A stretch of 53,874 nt of DNA from a virus, in the IMG/VR virus record IMGVR_UViG_3300031787_000162, positions 1 through 53,874 of that record; one strand, given 5' to 3'. This document shows, piece after piece, positions 26,703 through 37,277 of this stretch (within the stretch, counting starts at the first letter, position 1; every line of letters starts with the position of its first letter). The notes beneath the pieces were generated by a model that ran no database searches, had not been told where the DNA came from, and saw only the letters and a list, made by a program, of their open reading frames with translations. Position numbers and translations under genes: made by a program.

Positions 26703-28484
26703 ATGCCAACTTCAACATGCGATGTATCTACAATTTTTTCTGGTGGCGGTCCTAGTAATGCTGGGGCTTCTGTAATGGTTGGAGGTAAGCAATTAATACC
26801 TTCTCCATTCTTAAATATAGCTTTAGAAAAATATAAGGCTGGAGATTTAACTATAGGAGGCGTACTCAAAGTAACTCTTAATGGTAGTGTTGTTGGTAGT
26901 AGTTTTAATGAAGTAGTAACTACTGGTGCTGGTGGGGTTACTGGCTTAAAAGATATATTACAAATAGGACAATATAGAGAATGTGTTTATGTAGAAATTA
27001 AATGTGATAGTACAATTATTAAAGGTTATGGAAGAATCACTTCATTAAATATTAGTGAAGGGAATATGCCTACATGGGTTAATATGGCTCCATATACTAT
27101 TGAAATTGATCTTTATACTAATGATATTGGATTATCTTTTGGTGAACGTCCAGCATATCCTGGTAAAATAGAATCATCGGGCAGCTCATCATCTATTTTA
27201 AATGGATTAATGCTTAATAATTTATCAGAACAATTTTCTGTTAGCATCAATGATGATACATTCAACTGGTCTGGTGGCAGTTATCCTGTCCCAATGTCTC
27301 AATGGTCAGATTTTAAGGGCTGGGGTAATAGACATATTAAGACTAATTTTAGTATAAGCGCTGGTGGTATTAGGGGCTTAACGGATTGTAATGGTGGAAG
27401 TACAGAAACAGGACACACATATGGATTAGCAGCTGCTGAAACATATATTCGTGACAGAATTGAAAAATTACGAGATATAAATATTGCTGGAGTATTTAAT
27501 CCTCCAACATCTGAATTGACCACCGCTTTTGCAACATATACAGGAGGAATATCTCTATTAGATTTTAGAACTATTGATATTAATCCTATAGAAAATAGTA
27601 TTAGCGTTACTGGTGAAATTATATATAGGCCGAGTGGATGTTCTAGTGGACCTGAAGATAAAGTATTTACAACTCTTAATGTGGAACAAAGTTTGGATGG
27701 AGAAGGAGAAACTATTACATTAACGGGCAATATACAAGGATTAGTTGATAATAATTTTGATAAAATTATTAAAATGTCAGCTGGTATATCAGACAATACA
27801 ATTACTAATTGTAATCTAAATGAAAAAATTGGTAATGCTAATAATTTTTTAACAAGATTTGCTAAAGAAGAAAATTTAAAAAGTATTGCTAATTATTATT
27901 ATAATAGTGAGGGTTTTTTTGATAGTGTTGCTAATCGTGGTTATATAAAAGATAATTGTGCCTTGAGCGCTACTAGTGATCCGTGTTCATCGGCATCTCC
28001 ATCACCATCTCCAACTACACCCGAATTATGTGATCTTAGATTAGTTAGTTCACAAATTAATAGAAATTTATCTCAAGGTGAAATTAACTTTACATTTGTA
28101 TTATCTAATAAAGCAAATTGTAATATATTAGGAGCTAAAAAAGTTGATGTAGAAATTACACATGATAAACCAAGAGATAATATAGTAGAATTTATAATAC
28201 CTGGACGAGGAGATAAGGGTGTACTTATTCAAAATCTATGTTGTAAGTCAGCTGAAAAATATGATATAGCCGTAACTGCCACACTCAATAAGAATAGTTG
28301 CAACTTTAATATGTCTCAATCTACTATTCAAGAATTGAGAGCTTGTGCGGAAAAAGTTTTACAAGACTTACAAAATGATAATAATATAAATTTAGATTGT
28401 TGGTTCAAAGTAAATGATCAAGAAACAATAGGTAATAACGTATTTAGACTTAATATGTCATATGTAAAACCATCTTGCCCATAA
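26703..28484 (+). CDS. Distal tail / tail-tip protein (593 aa)
   Basis: This 593-residue protein is the first after the tape measure, where distal tail proteins are encoded. It starts MPTSTCDVS and is beta-rich with many Gly. Its main domain (about 1-420) is joined to a C-terminal domain by a Cys/Ser/Pro linker, SDPCSSASPSPSPTTPELC (about 424-442). The C-terminal domain contains Cys pairs (NLCCKSAEK) and a beta-sandwich-like pattern. It probably forms the ring at the end of the tail tube. The linker type recurs in downstream tail proteins. I see no enzymatic motif. Confidence 0.55.
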   Translation: MPTSTCDVSTIFSGGGPSNAGASVMVGGKQLIPSPFLNIALEKYKAGDLTIGGVLKVTLNGSVVGSSFNEVVTTGAGGVTGLKDILQIGQYRECVYVEIKCDSTIIKGYGRITSLNISEGNMPTWVNMAPYTIEIDLYTNDIGLSFGERPAYPGKIESSGSSSSILNGLMLNNLSEQFSVSINDDTFNWSGGSYPVPMSQWSDFKGWGNRHIKTNFSISAGGIRGLTDCNGGSTETGHTYGLAAAETYIRDRIEKLRDINIAGVFNPPTSELTTAFATYTGGISLLDFRTIDINPIENSISVTGEIIYRPSGCSSGPEDKVFTTLNVEQSLDGEGETITLTGNIQGLVDNNFDKIIKMSAGISDNTITNCNLNEKIGNANNFLTRFAKEENLKSIANYYYNSEGFFDSVANRGYIKDNCALSATSDPCSSASPSPSPTTPELCDLRLVSSQINRNLSQGEINFTFVLSNKANCNILGAKKVDVEITHDKPRDNIVEFIIPGRGDKGVLIQNLCCKSAEKYDIAVTATLNKNSCNFNMSQSTIQELRACAEKVLQDLQNDNNINLDCWFKVNDQETIGNNVFRLNMSYVKPSCP

Positions 28485-28494
28485 AGGAAAAGAT

Positions 28495-29616
28495 ATGCTC
28501 TCAGGAATAAATGTGGACTTTAGTATTAAGGGCGATTACACTAAATTAAATCCGCCTATATTTTACGAAATTATGAATCTACATAATACTATTTTGATTC
28601 CTAAAAATTTGCTATCTAATTTTAATATTAATATTGGAGATCAAATTATTATTATAGACCAAACTACCCAAAAAAAATATACACAAACAGTAGTAATTAA
28701 TTGTGGAGATATAAATCTTGGATACCAAAACTATTATTATTTTTATATAGCTAATGGATTAAAGATTAAAAATGGTCACTCTTATTCTATCATACTAAAC
28801 GATATTACCATACCCTTATCTTTAACTATAAATATGCAGTCATCAGCTAAATTAATTATTGGTTTATTAATTTTATCAGATAATTATAAATATGAATTTA
28901 ATATAAAAGAAAATATTATACTTAATATTGATACAAAACAATATAAACTATCAATTATAGATATTTTAAATAAATTTAATTATTATGCAGCTAATAAAAA
29001 TACTACTATAGTAAATATTTTAGATAATAAAAATTTTAATAGTATTCAAGCTATTAATAGCGACGGTATCTATAGCAATAAGTTTATTAGGCCATTATAT
29101 AGGCAAAATTTTCCATTGGGATCTATAAGTATAGATATTGATGGTGTATCTGATAATATAGAATATCAAATATATTTAAATAATAGTGGATATTTAGTTA
29201 ATAGCAAAAAAATAACAATTCAAAATTTGCAATCGGGACAATATTCTATTAAAATAATAGATAGGAATGGACCAGTACTAATTACGAAGTTAAATAATAA
29301 TTCTTGGAATAAGGACTGTTTTGAAATTAATATTCCGCAAATTCAACCAAATATAATTGATAAATATAATATTCCCCAATTACCACAATTTTACGAAAAA
29401 ACACAACCCAAGCCAGGATTTGGCAATCTTATGATTAATTTAGATTCCACTATACCAATACAAATAACAGGACCGAATAATTTTACTTATAATTCTAACA
29501 CTGGATATGTTGTATTAAATGATATGATTTGTGGAGATTATATTATTAAGCAGCAAAATCTCACCAAGACCGCTCGCGTTCATACCAACGACACTACTTA
29601 CGTGCATAATGTATAA
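28495..29616 (+). CDS. Tail-tip structural protein with beta-sandwich repeats
   Basis: I do not recognise a family for this 373-residue protein. It is strongly beta structured, rich in Asn, Ile and Tyr. It has two or more short modules of the form GSISIDIDG...LNNSGYLVN...LQSGQYSIKI and GNLMINLDS...NSNTGYVVLN...MICGDYIIK, similar to carboxypeptidase-regulatory or PEGA-like beta domains. AAAGGA lies seven bases before the ATG. Neighbours are tail-tip genes on both sides, so a tail-tip or fibre attachment role is likely. Confidence 0.5.
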   Translation: MLSGINVDFSIKGDYTKLNPPIFYEIMNLHNTILIPKNLLSNFNINIGDQIIIIDQTTQKKYTQTVVINCGDINLGYQNYYYFYIANGLKIKNGHSYSIILNDITIPLSLTINMQSSAKLIIGLLILSDNYKYEFNIKENIILNIDTKQYKLSIIDILNKFNYYAANKNTTIVNILDNKNFNSIQAINSDGIYSNKFIRPLYRQNFPLGSISIDIDGVSDNIEYQIYLNNSGYLVNSKKITIQNLQSGQYSIKIIDRNGPVLITKLNNNSWNKDCFEINIPQIQPNIIDKYNIPQLPQFYEKTQPKPGFGNLMINLDSTIPIQITGPNNFTYNSNTGYVVLNDMICGDYIIKQQNLTKTARVHTNDTTYVHNV

Positions 29617-29618
29617 AT

Positions 29619-30791
29619 ATGTCTACATTTGAATTTCCGTTCCAAACATTTGAAACTGATCCTTGTAATACCGATCCTTGTCCTTCATCAAGCGATTGTT
29701 TTATTTGTGGCTATGATCCAAACGGATGTGGTGCTAGTGGATGTGCAGATTATTTTACTAATCAAAATATACAAACTAAATTTTTAAATTGTTTTATTTT
29801 AGGTTTTAGTAGTAAATTAGGTATTGGTGGATCAGAATCTACTGTTAATGTAGACTTACTAAGTTTTAAGGAAGAATGTGCTCCATCTGGTTGTTCGCCA
29901 TTATGTCCGCCAGGACCAAATTTATTACCTTATGATGGAAGACTAGGTTATATATATACTTTTATTATGGGTAATTTTTGTTTTCGTGGAATCTTAAGTA
30001 ATCATACTTATAGTGAAGACAATGGTGGATATAAATATAGATTAACATTGAGTGATGGTAGAAATTTATTATCTAAAATCACTATAATTCTTAATACTAT
30101 TTATGATAGACCACCATCACAACTTGAACATACAGTATTAAACACTTTATATTTCTTAGAACCATCCATTGATGATTGTGACGGTATTGAAAAATGTAAA
30201 GATTTTATGAAATCTGGGGCTAACTATAAAGGTATATTTTTAAAAAAGGCGCTAACTGAGTTAAACGGTAAACAAATACAAATTCCAATATCTAAAGTAT
30301 GCCTGAAATTAAAATTAGATAGATTAATAAATATCATACCAGATAATTATAGAACTTCTAATGATGAAATGTCACTATTAGATTTAATTGAATTAGCGTG
30401 TGAAGAAGTTGGTCATGATTTTTTTATTGATATTACTGAAGATAATGAATTGGAAATTATTCCAGTTGACTATACAAAACCAATTAATAATACTCCATTA
30501 CTAACATTTATTAATCAATTCAGTATAGACGATATTGCTATGACTAAAGAATATGGTCAGGAAATGACATATGAAAAAAATAAACGTTTAGTTTTTGGAG
30601 ATTATTTTCATTACTTAACCACAATAGACGAACCAGAACCAAGCTTTTCGCCTCCGTGTGAATATATTTCTCCAGTTTCAACTCAATGTAATATTGTGAA
30701 TCCTCCATATTCTAAATTAGTGACTAGAGATACTGATGTCCCTATTGATGCAGAATCGCCCCCATCACCAGAGTGTTCATCGACACCATAA
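29619..30791 (+). CDS. Cys-rich baseplate hub-like tail protein
   Basis: This 390-residue protein starts with a Cys/Pro/Ser-rich segment with about ten Cys in residues 15-45 (DPCNTDPCPSSSDC, FICGYDPNGCGASGC). The central part (LSDGRNLLSKITIIL, then MSLLDLIELACEEVGHDFF) resembles hub proteins of tails, the gp27/Tal type. It ends ESPPSPECSSTP. The next gene's start repeats PSPEC, as if one hub polypeptide had been divided there. No start ambiguity is seen. The hub role is inferred from gene order and this weak pattern. Confidence 0.5.
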   Translation: MSTFEFPFQTFETDPCNTDPCPSSSDCFICGYDPNGCGASGCADYFTNQNIQTKFLNCFILGFSSKLGIGGSESTVNVDLLSFKEECAPSGCSPLCPPGPNLLPYDGRLGYIYTFIMGNFCFRGILSNHTYSEDNGGYKYRLTLSDGRNLLSKITIILNTIYDRPPSQLEHTVLNTLYFLEPSIDDCDGIEKCKDFMKSGANYKGIFLKKALTELNGKQIQIPISKVCLKLKLDRLINIIPDNYRTSNDEMSLLDLIELACEEVGHDFFIDITEDNELEIIPVDYTKPINNTPLLTFINQFSIDDIAMTKEYGQEMTYEKNKRLVFGDYFHYLTTIDEPEPSFSPPCEYISPVSTQCNIVNPPYSKLVTRDTDVPIDAESPPSPECSSTP

Positions 30792-30805
30792 AGCAGGAAA
30801 TTATT

Positions 30806-33800
30806 ATGTCAGATTGTAATTGCGATCCATTACCGTTACCGTCTTGTAATCCAATACCATCACCTTCACCAGAATGTGGTCGTATAAGAATGTTTTTTGG
30901 TTATGAAGAATCGCCAGGAGCTATAGCTCCAGGACAATTAGATAAATTATTTTACACTTCAACAGTAGACAAGGATTTTATCCAAAAAGGATTCACAATA
31001 CCTCAGTTCTCGTGCTCTATACTTAAAAAGTCAAATATTTTAAAGAATCTAACAGAATTTACATTATCTGAAGCTGAATTATTGAGTACAGGTTCTTTTG
31101 AGTCATGGATATTATTTGGTAGTTATTATATAACAGCTTCTGATGGCGTTTTAAGTCAAAATCCGGCACCATTCTCTATAGAATGTATGAGAGACGCGGC
31201 TATAAATATAGATATGGCTAAATTTAAGCAAGAAGCAGCAAAAATGTGGGTATCGTTTAATAGATATGCAGATACTCAATCTATTTATAGCGTTTTGAAA
31301 ACTATATTTGGTGGAGATGATGCTGAACCCAAATTAACAAATGTAACCATTACTGAATGCGATGCTGTTAAACTAAATCAAAGAATAGAAAAATTAAGAG
31401 TATGTTATGAGTGGATTAAAAATATTCATGATACTTATTATGGTCGTGAATTTTTAGTCAAAATAGCGGATCCTAAAGGTAGTGATCCGAATTCAACTTT
31501 TCCAGGTATCTGTATTAAAAATGAGCAAGGAGATAATCCACAATTTAATATTAACGACCCTAAAGCATTTTATATAGAAGGTAACGGAGCATCTCAAGGA
31601 TTTTATACCAGTGATGAAATTGCTGATGGTGGTTTTCCAAAAAAGGGAACATCAGATATATTAGGATTAACCAATATTAATTGGGTGCAAAATAATGATG
31701 GTAAAATAGAATCATTTGTTAAAGTTGGTAAAATTAGTGGTGGTAGTGACGCATCATGTCCTGAATTAACAACTCACTATTTATATAAAAAATTTACTAC
31801 TTATGATGCTGGTAATAATACTGAGCGTTGTGTAGACTGGAATATAGATTTAACTAAATTAGATATTAGTAATTATTATATAGATAATAATTATTTATAT
31901 TTAAAAAGTAATATCGAAAACAGATTTTATGTTAATAGTGAAGGCACTTGGATTAAGATCACGCTATCTGAAAAAGTACCACTAACATCAATTGATAGTA
32001 ATGTTATTGGTGGTGTAGTTTTATTTTCTTATTTATTAAATATGACTAATCGCAATAACCATCCTGAAATAGATGGAAATCCAAAACAAAGCATAGTAAA
32101 TTATTATAATTATTTTAAAAATAATAATAATATTGTTTTAGATGGAGCTAGAGGCAATTCTTCTCAATTAAATTTAGCTAAAACTGAACCTCCATGCCTT
32201 ATACCACAAGGAGTAGTAATACCTCTTAAAAGCAATGTATATAGATATGGTCCATATTATTATGCGGGAGATCCAACTACTGAAGAAGGCGGTGGTGCCG
32301 AATTAATTATACAAGAAAATATAGCTCCTTGGAATTTTATTAAAGCTAACGACACCTCATTCCCAGGTACTTATCCATATTGTGCTATGGATAGTTTTGG
32401 TAAAAATTTAGCTAAATTAGCACCAAAAGGATTACAAAAATTAGAAAAGGGTAGAGTTACAGCAGCGGGATTACCATGTCATAAACTTGGAAAATCTGTG
32501 GATGTCGGATATGATCCCACAAAAGGTAGCGGACCAACACTTTTAACAGATATTAATGTAGACTTTGGTAGCGGTGGTTTTACAACCACATATAATTTTT
32601 CTACTTATTCTCCTAGACTTGGTAAAACAGAAAAATATTTATTAGACAATTGGCAAGACAATATCAAAAATAGTCAATACATTAATAGTTATTTAAGAAA
32701 TGAGCAAAATAAAGTACAAACTATTAAAAAAGACTATAATAAAAAACTTATAGAAAAGCAATATTATTTTACCCCATTAACTAAACATAAACATTCCACA
32801 CCCAATAGATTAATATTTTCTGGATATTATTTAATACCAGAGTCACAATTAACACCATTACCAAGTCCATCAATTTATCCTAGTCCAGAAACGTCTTTTC
32901 CTCCAGACGCATCATGCGACCCTAGCGGTGTGCCTAATTATGGTATTAATGGTAGCGTTCCACCAAATTTTGATGGTAGTGAAGATCGTCGAAGATATAT
33001 TTTTGCGGAAAGTACCGAAGCGTACTCTATAGAGTATTTACAAAATACTTATTTTCAATTAGCTGGTATGAGTATGGATGGATTTTATTCTCCTGTCTCA
33101 TTAAGAGGAGTAGGAGATAATCCTAAAGATAATAAAGAATTTAATAAAAGTTCAATAAATAAATTTACTAGTAATAGTAGTTGGAAAAATAAAGCTAGAT
33201 TACCTAGATTTGCTATGAGATGTAATTTTAATGGTAAATTTATTGAATGGGATAGTAAAACAGATATTGATGATTTTACTAATTATGACAAATCTGGCTA
33301 TCCTATAGCATCAAAAACAAGAGATGAAATACCTCCATTTAAGTTTAAAACATCATCGTCACAAGGATCAAATTGTTATTTATTACCAATTAATCAAAGA
33401 TATTTAAATCCATATACTACTAGAGCTATGCTATTTGCAGAGGATACATCTCAAGGTTATGAGCCATGGGATGCTCGCAAAAATAATACACAAAAAGGTT
33501 TTGTGATGTCTTCTATAGTATTTGGCGATACTTATGCTGAATATCAAATTACACATACAAATACATATGATGCTATACCTGGTAGTATAAATATATATGA
33601 TACAGATGAGGCTATTAGACAACAAATCAATAACTTCAGAATTCCTGCTTTAAGAGGACCTTTAGTATTACAGGGTTGGGGTTATGATACAACCGGTAAA
33701 CCAATTCCTAACAGCGCTGATGCCGCAATTAATACCGAGCTAGGCCAGTTTAGAAAAGATCAACTAACAGACAAATTTCAAACAGGCTGGCTATCAAATC

Positions 33801-36800
33801 CAAGATCATGGCCGGTTGGACCTATTGATTTAAGATTTGACAGAGAGCGTGGAGTTTGGACTTGTCCATCACCAAATAAAATTATAGTTGCTAGATTAAA
33901 AGAAAAATTAAATCCTAATGGTAAGGCCAAAGCTGAATTAATTAATCCTAAAGCTGATGATATTAATTTTTATGAAAAATATCATATCTCTGGGCCAAAT
34001 GGCGAGAATATTAAGCTTAATATGGATCAAACAGAAATCTTTGTATATGATTTCTTAGGACAAACTATAGATGCATGTACTAATATTTATGTTTATTATG
34101 ATGACAATAGATATATTGTGCTTAACTCTGTTCAAGATAGCACACCAACACCAGTTACTAATATTATTAGATTTAGAAATATTAATATTTGTAATATAGT
34201 AGATGATCAAACTGAAAAGCCAGAAGATTATTATGGTGTTGAAACATGGGGGGCACATGCTGGATATGGTGATAAATATTATAACCATCATACTTTTGGT
34301 ATAAGAATAGATTGTGATGGTAATCCAATAGATTCAGAAGGCAATTCGCCTAACGAGACGTTTACCATCGACCTTATTAAAGAAGAACCATCAAAATGGC
34401 TAATACAACTATTAGACAATGCTGGTAAATTTGGTCCTTCATTTGGTAGATTTGAGGATGAGCAACAATGGAAAAACGAAGCATCCACTGGTTATGCTGT
34501 ATATATACCTCCATCGTCTGGTAATTTAACAGAGATTGATCCAGCCGATGCTGAAGGTCGGGGTGATTTTCCTGGTATTACAAATGATCATACAATTATA
34601 ATTCCGGGTGATTATAGTATTAAATTTAATTACGAAATTATATCTAGCGCTCAAAATGGTATTGTAGATCCTCTTAGATTTCAAATTTTATGTAATGATG
34701 AGTTATTAGTAGATACTGGTTTTATAGGAGATGATCAATTTCAGAATATTTTCCCATATAACGAAAAATGGGGAGGCACAGAGACCACTGGTTGTTCCAC
34801 TTTTGATATTACATCAGATTGCTCTTCATTACAAATCAAAATTATTGGATCATCAAACTATAAATATTCATTAAGCGCTGCATCCGAATGCTCTCTTGGC
34901 CTAAAGCCACATTGCAAAATGAATAATTCATGTTCTGATATGAGTAAATATGATATACTATTTATAGAGAGCTATGCTAGATTTCTAGAAGGTTTTTTGT
35001 CAGAAGATTTATATTTACCAAGTGGTTCTCCTCCACCGTCATCAGAACAATATAAAATAGATAATCCAGATGGTAATGCAGCAATTACTGGGATAATCTG
35101 TTATGGAGATAGTCCAAATGGACAGACACCAATATATCTAGACTCTGACTACAACCGACTTTCAGTGAGAGTATTTGATCCATTTAGAGATACTCCTGAA
35201 GAACAAAATCCATTCATTAAATTAAAATCTGGAGATAAAGTTTTAACCATTTTTGATGAAAGAACTAAAAAATATCATATATGGCAATCATTAAAAAAAG
35301 AAGATAAAGTAGTTAAATTTGCTTTGATGCAAGATAAGAATATAACCGATATTACAGTATCTGGCGTATTGGTGGATCAGTGGTCCAGACCCTTAGATAG
35401 AAAAGGTAATTTAATTACAGAACAAGATAATTTTAGTGGAGCAACTATTGTAATTAGAGATCCATATGTAAGTAGATCGCAGTACGCCCCAGTACCCAAT
35501 AATGGTAGTTTGGGACCTAATTTAACAGCATTTGGTCCAGCATTAGGTTCGGATATTCTCGATGAACACTATAATGGTATTCCATTAGAATCATTAAGTG
35601 GAACTATATACGTACCACCATTCGTAGGGTTTGCACTACAAAGAATTCTACCTAATGAGGAAGATGAAGATGTAACCACTTACGAGATGTTCACACTAGA
35701 ACATTTTGCGCAATATGTTAAAGGTAAAATTTGTACTAAGACTCCTTCATTTGGTTTAAATAATGATAAATATTATTTAGGTACCAAATTACCAACTAAA
35801 GGATTAGGATATAGTGATGGTATTGTTCCAGTAGCTAGAGAAACGTCTGAATTACCAAAAGGCGATTTAATAGTAAGATATCCAATATTTTTTGGTAGCG
35901 GTCTACCACCAATAGGTGGAGATTTAGTAGTTGGAGCTACTGATAGTACTTACGAGAATATTGACGGATGTGAATTTACAGCCATGCTAGATACATATTT
36001 ATCTAGTACAACTAATTTAGTTTATAAAATCACAGAAACCGTTAAGTTTGCACCAGAAGGTAAAATAACTTTTCTAGATTATGGTGCGGCTGATGAATTA
36101 AATAGATCTGATACTACTGTACCTATGTATATTAACATTGATGGTCCTCCTAATCCCTATATGAAAGTTGAATGGTATGAAGGATTTATGTGGGATACTA
36201 GTAGAAGTTTAAGTAATCTAGAAAAAACAAAAGTATTTAATAGAGACGAATGGATGGAAAAAGGATTATTCATCCAAGGTTCATCAGTTACTGTTTATTT
36301 TAAAAATTTAGATGAGAATGGCGATCCAGAATATAGTGTAGACAATGGTGGAACTGTAGCTAGAGTTATACAAAGGGTTAATGATGCTAGCAAGCCCGGC
36401 TTATTTGGTTTTCCTGGCGGGGTACCAAGGACTGATAGAGAAATTAAAAAAGAAGATGATTTTATGCTAGGTTTACGTTTTGAGGATGAGTATCTTGATA
36501 TGGCTATTGAAAAACCTATCATTGATATGACAGACAATCAACAATGGATGACCTATCAATCAGGTATAATAACTGGTATATGGGATGAAACTTTAGATCC
36601 AGAGGTAAAAAATTGCAAATATAAGATCATATATGCACAAGAAGCTCCAGTTATAATTACTGGTCAAGCAATAGCTAAATTCTCTCCTACCCAAACATCT
36701 GCTGTTATAGCAATAAGCGCTCTGTATGCTACCTGTGATGGCAAATCAAGAGATCCTATACCTAATCTACTAACGAAAGTCAGTAATCCTATGGGTTATG

Positions 36801-36922
36801 GAGCTATGGCAGGAGACCATGTCACAATACAAAGAGTATATACTGGCGTTAATGCAAATAATGCAAATTATAATTATATTATTATAGGTACAGGAGATCC
36901 TCCAGGAGCGCTGAAATCATGA
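30806..36922 (+). CDS. Very large tail-tip protein (2038 aa)
   Basis: This 2038-residue protein is the largest tail protein after the tape measure and lies where host-specificity (J/Tal-like) proteins are encoded. It starts MSDCNCDPLPLPSCNP with PSPSPECG soon after, and has another Pro/Ser linker (PLPSPSIYPSPETSFPP, about residues 684-700). It is mostly beta with many aromatic residues and scattered Cys. I chose the ATG at 30806 because CAGGAA lies upstream; an earlier GTG at 30773 has none and overlaps the previous gene. No enzyme motif is visible. The receptor-binding role is inferred. Confidence 0.55.
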   Translation: MSDCNCDPLPLPSCNPIPSPSPECGRIRMFFGYEESPGAIAPGQLDKLFYTSTVDKDFIQKGFTIPQFSCSILKKSNILKNLTEFTLSEAELLSTGSFESWILFGSYYITASDGVLSQNPAPFSIECMRDAAINIDMAKFKQEAAKMWVSFNRYADTQSIYSVLKTIFGGDDAEPKLTNVTITECDAVKLNQRIEKLRVCYEWIKNIHDTYYGREFLVKIADPKGSDPNSTFPGICIKNEQGDNPQFNINDPKAFYIEGNGASQGFYTSDEIADGGFPKKGTSDILGLTNINWVQNNDGKIESFVKVGKISGGSDASCPELTTHYLYKKFTTYDAGNNTERCVDWNIDLTKLDISNYYIDNNYLYLKSNIENRFYVNSEGTWIKITLSEKVPLTSIDSNVIGGVVLFSYLLNMTNRNNHPEIDGNPKQSIVNYYNYFKNNNNIVLDGARGNSSQLNLAKTEPPCLIPQGVVIPLKSNVYRYGPYYYAGDPTTEEGGGAELIIQENIAPWNFIKANDTSFPGTYPYCAMDSFGKNLAKLAPKGLQKLEKGRVTAAGLPCHKLGKSVDVGYDPTKGSGPTLLTDINVDFGSGGFTTTYNFSTYSPRLGKTEKYLLDNWQDNIKNSQYINSYLRNEQNKVQTIKKDYNKKLIEKQYYFTPLTKHKHSTPNRLIFSGYYLIPESQLTPLPSPSIYPSPETSFPPDASCDPSGVPNYGINGSVPPNFDGSEDRRRYIFAESTEAYSIEYLQNTYFQLAGMSMDGFYSPVSLRGVGDNPKDNKEFNKSSINKFTSNSSWKNKARLPRFAMRCNFNGKFIEWDSKTDIDDFTNYDKSGYPIASKTRDEIPPFKFKTSSSQGSNCYLLPINQRYLNPYTTRAMLFAEDTSQGYEPWDARKNNTQKGFVMSSIVFGDTYAEYQITHTNTYDAIPGSINIYDTDEAIRQQINNFRIPALRGPLVLQGWGYDTTGKPIPNSADAAINTELGQFRKDQLTDKFQTGWLSNPRSWPVGPIDLRFDRERGVWTCPSPNKIIVARLKEKLNPNGKAKAELINPKADDINFYEKYHISGPNGENIKLNMDQTEIFVYDFLGQTIDACTNIYVYYDDNRYIVLNSVQDSTPTPVTNIIRFRNINICNIVDDQTEKPEDYYGVETWGAHAGYGDKYYNHHTFGIRIDCDGNPIDSEGNSPNETFTIDLIKEEPSKWLIQLLDNAGKFGPSFGRFEDEQQWKNEASTGYAVYIPPSSGNLTEIDPADAEGRGDFPGITNDHTIIIPGDYSIKFNYEIISSAQNGIVDPLRFQILCNDELLVDTGFIGDDQFQNIFPYNEKWGGTETTGCSTFDITSDCSSLQIKIIGSSNYKYSLSAASECSLGLKPHCKMNNSCSDMSKYDILFIESYARFLEGFLSEDLYLPSGSPPPSSEQYKIDNPDGNAAITGIICYGDSPNGQTPIYLDSDYNRLSVRVFDPFRDTPEEQNPFIKLKSGDKVLTIFDERTKKYHIWQSLKKEDKVVKFALMQDKNITDITVSGVLVDQWSRPLDRKGNLITEQDNFSGATIVIRDPYVSRSQYAPVPNNGSLGPNLTAFGPALGSDILDEHYNGIPLESLSGTIYVPPFVGFALQRILPNEEDEDVTTYEMFTLEHFAQYVKGKICTKTPSFGLNNDKYYLGTKLPTKGLGYSDGIVPVARETSELPKGDLIVRYPIFFGSGLPPIGGDLVVGATDSTYENIDGCEFTAMLDTYLSSTTNLVYKITETVKFAPEGKITFLDYGAADELNRSDTTVPMYINIDGPPNPYMKVEWYEGFMWDTSRSLSNLEKTKVFNRDEWMEKGLFIQGSSVTVYFKNLDENGDPEYSVDNGGTVARVIQRVNDASKPGLFGFPGGVPRTDREIKKEDDFMLGLRFEDEYLDMAIEKPIIDMTDNQQWMTYQSGIITGIWDETLDPEVKNCKYKIIYAQEAPVIITGQAIAKFSPTQTSAVIAISALYATCDGKSRDPIPNLLTKVSNPMGYGAMAGDHVTIQRVYTGVNANNANYNYIIIGTGDPPGALKS

Positions 36923-37254
36923 GTACAACACCAAGCTCAAGTCCATGTCCGTCTAATATATTTCCACAAACATCACCAAATTATAGATATTTTAATCAAT
37001 CTATAGAATTAATACCAGGATGGGATCCATTAAAAGATCAAGTTTTAGTTCATGCAAAAGATTCTGGCTTAGTGTGGGTAGAAGTAGTATGCCTACCAGT
37101 GGTTACATGTATTAAACTAGATGTATTAAGCGGAAAATTGATTGCAGAACGTAGGAATATAAGTATTATTACAGACTTTGATGAAATAAGTTGCAATATT
37201 AATGTAACAGAATGCTTACCAAGTCCATCACCAAGTCCATCACCAAGCCCATAA
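36919..37254 (+). CDS. Tail-tip paralogue A, Pro-Ser tail (111 aa)
   Basis: This 111-residue protein and the next share MST-x-CPS-x-IFPQ, PNYRYFNQ-x-IEL-x-PGWD and HAK-x-SGL, so they are tandem duplicates. This copy ends in a PSPSPSPSPSP tail encoded by three 12-base repeats. The stop codon lies inside the last repeat. It overlaps the large tail protein by ATGA. Both paralogues probably sit at the tail tip. Function is not recognisable. Confidence 0.55.
   Translation: MSTTPSSSPCPSNIFPQTSPNYRYFNQSIELIPGWDPLKDQVLVHAKDSGLVWVEVVCLPVVTCIKLDVLSGKLIAERRNISIITDFDEISCNINVTECLPSPSPSPSPSP
37219..37254 (+). repeat. Three 12-base tandem repeats encoding PSPS
   Basis: CCAAGTCCATCA occurs twice (37219-37230, 37231-37242) and then as CCAAGCCCATAA (37243-37254). 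In the last unit, TCA has become the TAA stop codon of paralogue A. Slippage here could change the tail length in steps of four residues without loss of frame. Confidence 0.9.
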
Positions 37255-37277
37255 CCTAGTTAATTATAATAAAAAAT

